From Gulosibacter sediminis (GTDB lineage: Bacteria > Actinomycetota > Actinomycetes > Actinomycetales > Microbacteriaceae): 6,652 nucleotides of DNA. Made by a program: the position numbers and the translations under genes. Positions 1 through 4,063 of the stretch are shown here, piece after piece. The stretch lies in assembly GCF_014904065.1 (NCBI RefSeq), contig NZ_JACXJG010000005.1, forward strand, positions 54,440-61,091, read 5' to 3'. Each line of letters opens with the position of its first letter. Position 1 is the stretch's first letter. Under the pieces are notes generated by a model. That model saw only the letters and a program-made list of their open reading frames with translations. It did not search any database and was not told the origin of the DNA.

Positions 1-638
1 GCATTTCTGCTGCCGCGGACGCAGCCGGCCGCTCTGCGGAACAGATCACGCTCGTCGCTGTCACGAAGTTCCACGACCCCGAAATCGTGCGCGCCCTTGC
101 TGAGCTCGGCGTGCGTGACTTCGGTGAGAACCGCCACCCAGAATCGCGGCTCAAGGCCGAGGTTGCCCACGAGGTGGCGGACGCCCAGCTGCACTTCATC
201 GGACAGCTCCAACGCAACAAGGCCCGGCAGGTCGCGCGCTACGCCGACGTCATCGAGTCCATCGACCGCGAGGACCTCGTCGAGGCCCTCGGGAAGCTCG
301 AGGACGTGACGGTCGATGTGACGATTCAGCTCTCGATCGATGGCGACACGAGCCGCGGAGGCGTGCCGCTGACCGAGGCTGAGTCGCTCGCCGAGCGCAT
401 CCTCGCAACTCACACGCTGCGGCTTCGCGGCGTGATGACCGTCGCCCCGATCGACATGGAGCCCGAGGCCGCGTTCGCGCAGGCGCGCGAAACTTCGGAG
501 CGCATCCGCACCCTCGCGCCCGACGCAGATTGGCTGTCGATGGGCATGTCTCACGACTTCCATTCAGCAATTTCACAGGGAGCAACACACCTGCGAATCG
601 GCGAGGCAATCACCGGAAAACGGTCCGGCCAGCAATAA
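1..638 (+). CDS. yggS: YggS/PROSC family pyridoxal phosphate homeostasis protein (5' end missing)
   Basis: This is the C-terminal portion of a YggS-type PLP-binding protein. The family is a single-domain, alanine-racemase-like TIM barrel that binds pyridoxal 5'-phosphate without known catalysis and buffers cytosolic PLP and amino-acid pools. Reading frame 3 is open from the window edge (211 complete codons, then TAA at 636-638). An early LVAVTKF motif carries the PLP Schiff-base lysine at 66-68, followed by GVRDFGENR, HFIGQLQRNK, VIESIDR, LRGVMTV and the phosphate-binding LSMGMS and RIGEAI motifs near the C terminus. The lysine is residue 22 of what is visible and about residue 36 in E. coli YggS, so only some 10-20 residues are lost. 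The internal ATG at 87 lies after the lysine and is not the start. The gene sits 31 nt before sepF, as is usual in actinobacterial and Gram-positive dcw clusters. Family assignment is very secure; the physiological role is taken from the family. Confidence 0.95.
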   Translation, partial: ISAAADAAGRSAEQITLVAVTKFHDPEIVRALAELGVRDFGENRHPESRLKAEVAHEVADAQLHFIGQLQRNKARQVARYADVIESIDREDLVEALGKLEDVTVDVTIQLSIDGDTSRGGVPLTEAESLAERILATHTLRLRGVMTVAPIDMEPEAAFAQARETSERIRTLAPDADWLSMGMSHDFHSAISQGATHLRIGEAITGKRSGQQ

Positions 639-658
639 CGTGGAGTAACACCAATCAC

Positions 659-664
659 AGGAGG
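659..664 (+). promoter_or_regulatory. Strong Shine-Dalgarno of sepF
   Basis: A full AGGAGG lies 5 nt before the ATG at 670. It fixes the sepF start and predicts efficient initiation independent of yggS translation. Confidence 0.8.
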
Positions 665-669
665 CAACA

Positions 670-1176
670 ATGGCTAACCCCCTTCGCAATGCCATGGTCT
701 ACCTCGGCCTCGCCGAGGAGCAGGAAGAGACCACTGCGACGACCGCATCCGCACGCCCGGCACCGGCGCCGGGGGCCGTGCAGACCGACCGCGTCGAGGC
801 GGTGCAGGAGGAAGAGTTCTCGGCCCCCGTGACGCCGATCAAGCCGACGATGACCCCCGCGCCAGCTCCGAAGCCCTCGACCACAGCAGTTGGAGAGATG
901 AACGAAATCCTCACCGTCCACCCGAAGGCCTACGACAAGGACGCCCAGCTCATCGCCGAGAGCTTCCGCGACGGCGTGCCCGTCATCATGAACCTCTCGC
1001 AGATGACCGACGCCGACGCGCGCCGCATCATCGACTTCGCGTCGGGCCTCACCCAGGGTCTCAACGGTCGTATCGAGCGCGTCACGAACCGCGTGTTCCT
1101 GCTCACGCCCGAGCACGTCAACGTGCACGGTGACGAGCAGCACGTTCGCAACGACGACCCGACCTTCTTCGCCTAG
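670..1176 (+). CDS. sepF: Cell division protein SepF (FtsZ membrane anchor)
   Basis: SepF binds the C-terminal tail of FtsZ and tethers the Z-ring to the inner face of the membrane. It is the main FtsZ anchor in actinobacteria, which generally lack FtsA. The 168-residue protein has the expected three parts. Residues 1-15 (starting MANPLRNAMVYLGL) form the amphipathic membrane-binding helix. Residues 16-76 form an acidic, then Pro/Ala/Thr-rich disordered linker. Residues 78-153 form the globular SepF domain, with EILTVHP, VPVIMNLSQM, ARRIIDFASGL and the highly conserved GRIERVTNRVFLLTP. A short polar tail (154-168) ends in DDPTFFA. The ATG at 670 is chosen because it gives the canonical membrane helix and has AGGAGG 5 nt upstream. 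The gene follows yggS closely and ends upstream of a hairpin terminator, so yggS-sepF probably closes a transcript coming from ftsZ. Nothing is truncated. Confidence 0.96.
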   Translation: MANPLRNAMVYLGLAEEQEETTATTASARPAPAPGAVQTDRVEAVQEEEFSAPVTPIKPTMTPAPAPKPSTTAVGEMNEILTVHPKAYDKDAQLIAESFRDGVPVIMNLSQMTDADARRIIDFASGLTQGLNGRIERVTNRVFLLTPEHVNVHGDEQHVRNDDPTFFA

Positions 1177-1210
1177 GCGGTAGGGCCTCGGGCCTCCAGG
1201 TGTGATCACC

Positions 1211-1253
1211 TCGGCGGTGCACCGAATACGGTGCGCCGCCGATGGCTGTTTTC
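1211..1253 (+). terminator. Rho-independent-type terminator after sepF
   Basis: Thirteen nucleotides at 1211-1223 (TCGGCGGTGCACC) pair with 1230-1242 (GGTGCGCCGCCGA), with one G-U wobble and a 6-nt loop (GAATAC). The stem is very GC-rich. It is followed by TGGCTGTTTT, a short and imperfect T tract ending near 1252. It lies in the 120-nt sepF-yggT gap, 34 nt after the sepF stop codon. The stem is certain by inspection; its action as a terminator is inferred from stem quality, trailing T residues and position. Confidence 0.7.
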
Positions 1254-1296
1254 CCAGAGCCTGGCAGAATAACTAGGTGGTCGCTCGCCCGACCGC

Positions 1297-1614
1297 TTGA
1301 ACCTCACAGAAAGCGCGCCCCCTTTGGCTCTCATTGGCACGATCCTGCTGATCGCCCTGCAGCTCTACAACTTCGTCATGTGGGCGCGGCTCATCCTCGA
1401 TTGGGTGGTTGTGCTCGTGCCGAGCTTCCGGCCGCGCGGCTTCGTGCTGTTGCTGGCCGAATTCGTCTACACGCTGACCGATCCACCGCTGAAGTTCGTG
1501 CGCCGCTGGATCAAGCCGGTGCGGGTTGGTCCTGTCGCGCTCGACCTCGCCTGGATCGTCGTGATCATCGCGCTGAGCGTGCTCTCGATCGTCGTGCGGA
1601 GCATCTTCTTCTAA
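1297..1614 (+). CDS. yggT: YggT family small integral membrane protein
   Basis: This is a 105-residue hydrophobic protein of the YggT family (YlmG in cyanobacteria and plastids), encoded next to sepF in many Gram-positives and actinobacteria. Its molecular function is not settled; roles in membrane/division organisation or osmotic tolerance have been proposed for relatives. There are two membrane segments, at about residues 11-33 and 80-101. Between them lies the conserved loop RPRGF...LAEFVYTLTDPPLKFVRR with the family's TDPP motif (61-64). The start is uncertain because no in-frame ATG or GTG exists between the stop at 1270-1272 and the first helix. TTG at 1297 is the most upstream choice; TTG at 1324 would give MALIGTI and fits the short N termini of relatives. 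Neither has a good Shine-Dalgarno at normal distance. AGGTGG at 1275-1280 is 16 nt from the first, and AGAAAG at 1308-1313 is 10 nt from the second. The stop is TAA at 1612-1614. Family call secure, start not. Confidence 0.88.
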   Translation: MNLTESAPPLALIGTILLIALQLYNFVMWARLILDWVVVLVPSFRPRGFVLLLAEFVYTLTDPPLKFVRRWIKPVRVGPVALDLAWIVVIIALSVLSIVVRSIFF

Positions 1615-1654
1615 GACTTGCCCGCTATCGTGGACGGGTTCACCGCTAGGGAAT

Positions 1655-1684
1655 GTGACGAACGTGGCACAAGTACCGTAGTGT
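1655..1684 (+). promoter_or_regulatory. Candidate promoter of divIVA
   Basis: A -35-like GTGACG (1655-1660; four of six matches to TTGACA) is separated by 18 nt from a -10-like TAGTGT (1679-1684; TANNNT). Transcription would begin near 1691, leaving a leader of about 34 nt before the divIVA ATG. The location in the 110-nt yggT-divIVA gap is sensible. The motif match is moderate, so this is a suggestion only. Confidence 0.35.
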
Positions 1685-1711
1685 GATCGGTACCAAACTT
1701 CTTGTCGAAAC

Positions 1712-1718
1712 GAAAGGG
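1712..1718 (+). promoter_or_regulatory. Shine-Dalgarno that fixes the divIVA start
   Basis: GAAAGGG lies 6 nt before the ATG at 1725. It supports that ATG over the in-frame GTG at 1683, which would add 14 residues not seen in the family. Confidence 0.7.
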
Positions 1719-1724
1719 TCGGAA

Positions 1725-2513
1725 ATGGCACTGACTCCGGAAGACGTGGTCAATAAGCGTTTTCAGCAGACGAAGTTCCGGGAGGGATACGACCAGGACG
1801 AAGTAGACGACTTCCTTGATGAAGTTGTTGTTGAACTGCGTCGCCTGATCGCCGAGAACGACGAACTGCGCACTGAAAACGAGCGACTGCAGTCGGAGGG
1901 TGCGTCCGCACCCGCGGCGGCAGCGCAGGCCCAACCCGAGGCACCGGCCAAGCAGGAGGCCCCCGCGGCTCCGGCTCCCGCAGCTCAGGCCGCTGCACCT
2001 GCCGCCGCGCTCGGCGCTGGCGAAGACGAGGCAGCGTCGAGCTCTTCGCTCCTTGCCCTTGCCCGTCGGCTCCATGACGAGCACATCGCCGAAGGTACTC
2101 GCACCCGCGATCAGCTCATCAAGGAAGCCGAGACGAAGGCGTCGAAGCTCGTTGCTGATGCCGAGGCCGAGGCGAAGAAGCGCAAGGCCGACGCCGAAGC
2201 GGTCGCGACCAAGCTTGTTCAGGAGGCCGAGGCCGCCGCGACTAAGCGCACTCAGGACTCGCAGACCAACGCGAACCGCCTGGTGAGCGAGGCTGAAAAC
2301 AAGGCGAAGACGCTGATCACGAATGCGGAGACCCGCGAGCGCGAGATCACGACGAGCCTTGAGAACACGAAGAGCCGACTCGAGGAGCGCATCGAAGAGT
2401 TGCGCGGCTTCGAGGCGAGCTACCGCACGCAGCTGCGCAGCTACATCGAGGGTCAGCTCGAAGAATTCACTGCTTCAAGCAACGAGCTCGACGGTGGCGA
2501 GGCGAAGAACTAG
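1725..2513 (+). CDS. divIVA: DivIVA/Wag31 polar growth and septum-site scaffold
   Basis: DivIVA (Wag31 in mycobacteria) is a cytoplasmic coiled-coil protein that recognises negatively curved membrane and, in actinobacteria, directs peptidoglycan synthesis to poles and septa. The 262-residue product begins MALTPEDVVNKRF. The N-terminal DivIVA domain covers about residues 1-56 and includes the membrane-inserting Phe18-Arg19 pair in KFREGYDQDEV, followed by FLDEVVVELRRL. Residues 57-108 form an Ala/Pro/Gln-rich low-complexity linker ending in a serine run. Residues 109-229 form a long coiled coil built of 11-residue repeats. The conserved C-terminal GFEASYRTQLRSYIEGQL element (228-245) and a polar tail follow. 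The ATG at 1725 is chosen for its canonical N terminus and Shine-Dalgarno. TAG at 2511-2513 is 6 nt from the lspA start. A possible promoter lies just upstream and a strong hairpin lies just downstream inside lspA, so its expression may exceed that of the following genes. Identity is very secure; the function is that of the family. Confidence 0.96.
   Translation: MALTPEDVVNKRFQQTKFREGYDQDEVDDFLDEVVVELRRLIAENDELRTENERLQSEGASAPAAAAQAQPEAPAKQEAPAAPAPAAQAAAPAAALGAGEDEAASSSSLLALARRLHDEHIAEGTRTRDQLIKEAETKASKLVADAEAEAKKRKADAEAVATKLVQEAEAAATKRTQDSQTNANRLVSEAENKAKTLITNAETREREITTSLENTKSRLEERIEELRGFEASYRTQLRSYIEGQLEEFTASSNELDGGEAKN
2115..2345 (+). repeat. Seven in-register 11-residue repeats in the DivIVA coiled coil
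   Basis: Codons 131-207 read as seven consecutive 11-residue units with the pattern L-[IV]-x-[ED]-A-E-x-x-A-x-K, for example LIKEAETKASK, LVADAEAEAKK, LVQEAEAAATK and LVSEAENKAKT. Units 3 and 5 replace the leading Leu by Arg. Two weaker units continue to residue 229. At DNA level the units are diverged, so this is a protein-level repeat. Hendecads indicate a coiled coil with little or right-handed supercoil. Confidence 0.75.
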
Positions 2514-2519
2514 CACCGC

Positions 2520-3098
2520 GTGAGCGATGAATTCCCCAAACGGCGAGTCCGGCCAGGAGTCCTTACACTCCTGGCCGGAATCGCTGTTGTTTGGTTTTCC
2601 CTCGACCAATTCACCAAGCACCTCGTCGAAACCAACCTGACGGAAGGCGAGGTCGTGCCGGTGCTCGGCAGCGCCCTGCAGTGGTATTTCGTGCGCAACC
2701 CTGGTGCGGCCTTCTCGATGATCGCCGACATGACATGGATCCTCACGGTCGTGGCCACCGCGGTCGTCGTCGTCATCGTCGTGCTCGCCCGGCGCATCCA
2801 GTCGAAGTGGTGGGCGCTCGTGTTCGGCCTCGTGCTCGGCGGTGCGCTCGGCAACCTCGTGGATCGACTGTTTCGGCCGCCGTCGTTCGGTGAGGGACAC
2901 GTCGTCGACTTCATCTCGACGCCGTGGATGATGCCGGCGATCTACAACGTCGCCGACATCGGCGTGGTCGTGGGGATGTGCCTGTTCGTGCTGCTCACGA
3001 TTCTCGACGTCGGCCTTGACGGTCGTCGTCGCAGGCGCAGCGACGACGAGCCGGCGGATGACGTCGAGTCGACGCCCGACGGAAGCACACGAGCCTAG
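2520..3098 (+). CDS. lspA: Lipoprotein signal peptidase (signal peptidase II)
   Basis: LspA is an aspartyl protease of the cytoplasmic membrane that removes the signal peptide of prolipoproteins before the lipid-modified cysteine. The 192-residue product shows four membrane helices (roughly 13-28, 72-90, 97-115 and 140-163). All conserved family motifs are present: DQFTK (29-33), VRNPGAAFS (58-66), [10 protein letters not shown] with catalytic Asp115, and [11 protein letters not shown] with catalytic Asp146. After the last helix comes a charged tail of about 28 residues beginning [10 protein letters not shown], which makes the protein longer than the usual 160-170. The GTG at 2520 is the only usable start before the first helix; the nearby ATG at 2527 is out of frame. 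It has no clear Shine-Dalgarno (GAGG at 2499-2502 is 17 nt away) and starts 6 nt after divIVA, suggesting translational coupling. A 13-bp inverted repeat lies within codons 10-20. rluD follows after 2 nt. Identity is very secure. Confidence 0.95.
   Translation: MSDEFPKRRVRPGVLTLLAGIAVVWFSLDQFTKHLVETNLTEGEVVPVLGSALQWYFVRNPGAAFSMIADMTWILTVVATAVVVVIVVLARRIQSKWWALVFGLVLGGALGNLVDRLFRPPSFGEGHVVDFISTPWMMPAIYNVADIGVVVGMCLFVLLTILDVGLDGRRRRRSDDEPADDVESTPDGSTRA
2548..2579 (+). promoter_or_regulatory. Perfect inverted repeat in the start of lspA (possible attenuator)
   Basis: TCCGGCCAGGAGT at 2548-2560 is perfectly complementary to ACTCCTGGCCGGA at 2567-2579, with a 6-nt loop (CCTTAC). The sequence just after (2586-2599) is T-rich but broken by G residues. 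It begins 28 nt after the lspA GTG and 34 nt after the divIVA stop. The hairpin is certain on paper. A role as a partial terminator after divIVA, or as a control of lspA translation, is inference. Confidence 0.5.
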
Positions 3099-3100
3099 GC

Positions 3101-4030
3101 ATGGAATCACGCATGCTTCCGGTGCCCGATGGCCTCGACGGCGAGCGGGTGGATGCCGGGGTCTCGAAGCTCCTCGGGCTCAGCCGTTCGCGCGTTGCAG
3201 CGATCGCAGATCGGGGCACGGTGCGCCTGGATGGCCGGGTCGTCGGCAAATCGGACCGCCTGCGGGCCGGCGCGATGCTCGACGTCGAGTGGGAACCCGA
3301 GCGGCCCCTCCAGGTTGAGCCGATCGAGGTGCCCGAGCTCGAGATTGTCCACGACGAGACGAGCTTCGTCGTGGTGATGAAGCCGGTCGGCGTCGCCGCG
3401 CATCCCTCGGTGGGTTGGACTGGCCCGACTGTGCTCGGCGCGCTCGCTGCGGCGGGCTTCCGCATCTCGACCTCTGGGCAGCCGGAGCGCCAGGGCATCG
3501 TGCACCGCCTCGACGTCGGTACGAGCGGCCTGATGGTCGTGGCGAAGACCGAGCGCGCCTACTCGGTGCTCAAGCAGGCGTTCCGCGACCGCACCGTCGA
3601 CAAGACGTATCACGCGGTCGTGCAGGGGCTGCTCGATCCGCTCTCGGGCACGATCGACGCGCCGATCGGCCGGCATCCCGGCTCGAGCTGGAAGTTCGCG
3701 GTGGTCGCTGGCGGCAAGCCGTCAATTACCCACTATGAGACGCTTGAGGCGTTCCGCCGCGGCTCGCTCATCGAAGTGCACCTCGAGACGGGCCGCACAC
3801 ACCAGATCCGCGTGCACACGTCGGCTCAGCACCACCCGTGCATGGGCGACCCACTGTACGGCGGCGACCCGAAGCTCGCGGCCGCGCTGGGCCTCGAGCG
3901 GCAGTGGCTGCACGCCGTGAAACTCGGTTTCGAGCATCCCGAGCGTGGCGGCTACGTCGAGTTCAGCTCGGAGTATCCGGCCGATCTGCAACATGCCCTC
4001 GAACTCCTCCGGGCAGGTCAGCCCGAGTAG
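3101..4030 (+). CDS. rluD: RluD/RluA-family 23S rRNA pseudouridine synthase
   Basis: This enzyme converts uridine to pseudouridine in RNA; RluD itself acts on helix 69 of 23S rRNA. The 309-residue protein has an N-terminal S4 RNA-binding domain at about residues 14-64 ([20 protein letters not shown]...GTVRLDGR) and a catalytic domain from about residue 80. Conserved family motifs follow in order: [12 protein letters not shown] (91-102), [19 protein letters not shown] (132-150) with catalytic Asp138, DKTYHAVV (167-174), and [12 protein letters not shown] (228-239), then GDPLYGG (249-255). Length and architecture match RluD/YlyB proteins. Exact substrate specificity among RluA-family paralogues cannot be read from sequence, but lspA adjacency is typical of the RluD-like member. 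The ATG at 3101, 2 nt after the lspA stop, is preferred; the Met5 codon at 3113 is a possible alternative. Neither has a strong Shine-Dalgarno, so translation is probably coupled to lspA. Confidence 0.93.
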   Translation: MESRMLPVPDGLDGERVDAGVSKLLGLSRSRVAAIADRGTVRLDGRVVGKSDRLRAGAMLDVEWEPERPLQVEPIEVPELEIVHDETSFVVVMKPVGVAAHPSVGWTGPTVLGALAAAGFRISTSGQPERQGIVHRLDVGTSGLMVVAKTERAYSVLKQAFRDRTVDKTYHAVVQGLLDPLSGTIDAPIGRHPGSSWKFAVVAGGKPSITHYETLEAFRRGSLIEVHLETGRTHQIRVHTSAQHHPCMGDPLYGGDPKLAAALGLERQWLHAVKLGFEHPERGGYVEFSSEYPADLQHALELLRAGQPE

Positions 4031-4052
4031 ACTCGAGGCTTCGCAAGAGCTT

Positions 4053-4057
4053 GGAGG
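4053..4057 (+). promoter_or_regulatory. Shine-Dalgarno that fixes the dnaE GTG start
   Basis: GGAGG lies 6 nt before the GTG at 4064. It identifies the start of dnaE, for which no ATG exists before the conserved first beta strand. Confidence 0.75.
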
Positions 4058-4063
4058 AACACC

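Noticed and set aside
655..1209. 184-codon minus-strand frame opposite sepF
   Set aside because: It mirrors sepF almost exactly, and the + strand product is an unmistakable SepF with a strong Shine-Dalgarno.
1198..1211. Small hairpin AGGTG-TGAT-CACCT after sepF
   Set aside because: It has only 5 bp and overlaps the foot of the much stronger 1211-1242 stem. There is no sign of an independent role.
1683..1724. N-terminal extension of DivIVA from GTG 1683
   Set aside because: The extra 14 residues are not part of the family, and the ATG at 1725 has a well-spaced Shine-Dalgarno and the canonical MALTPEDV start. GTG 1683 also overlaps the candidate -10 element.
3017..3050. GTCGTCGTC/GACGACGAG repeats near the lspA 3' end
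   Set aside because: This is low-complexity coding sequence for the Arg/Asp tail. The imperfect pairing is explained by repeated CGT and GAC codons.
2475..3110. 211-codon minus-strand frame opposite lspA
   Set aside because: The translation is dominated by His, Asp, Glu and Arg, typical of the reverse complement of a GC-rich membrane-protein gene. The + strand has all LspA motifs.
4024..4035. CGAGT-AG-ACTCG inverted repeat at the rluD stop codon
   Set aside because: It is a 5-bp match with a 2-nt loop, too tight and too short for a terminator, and no T tract follows.
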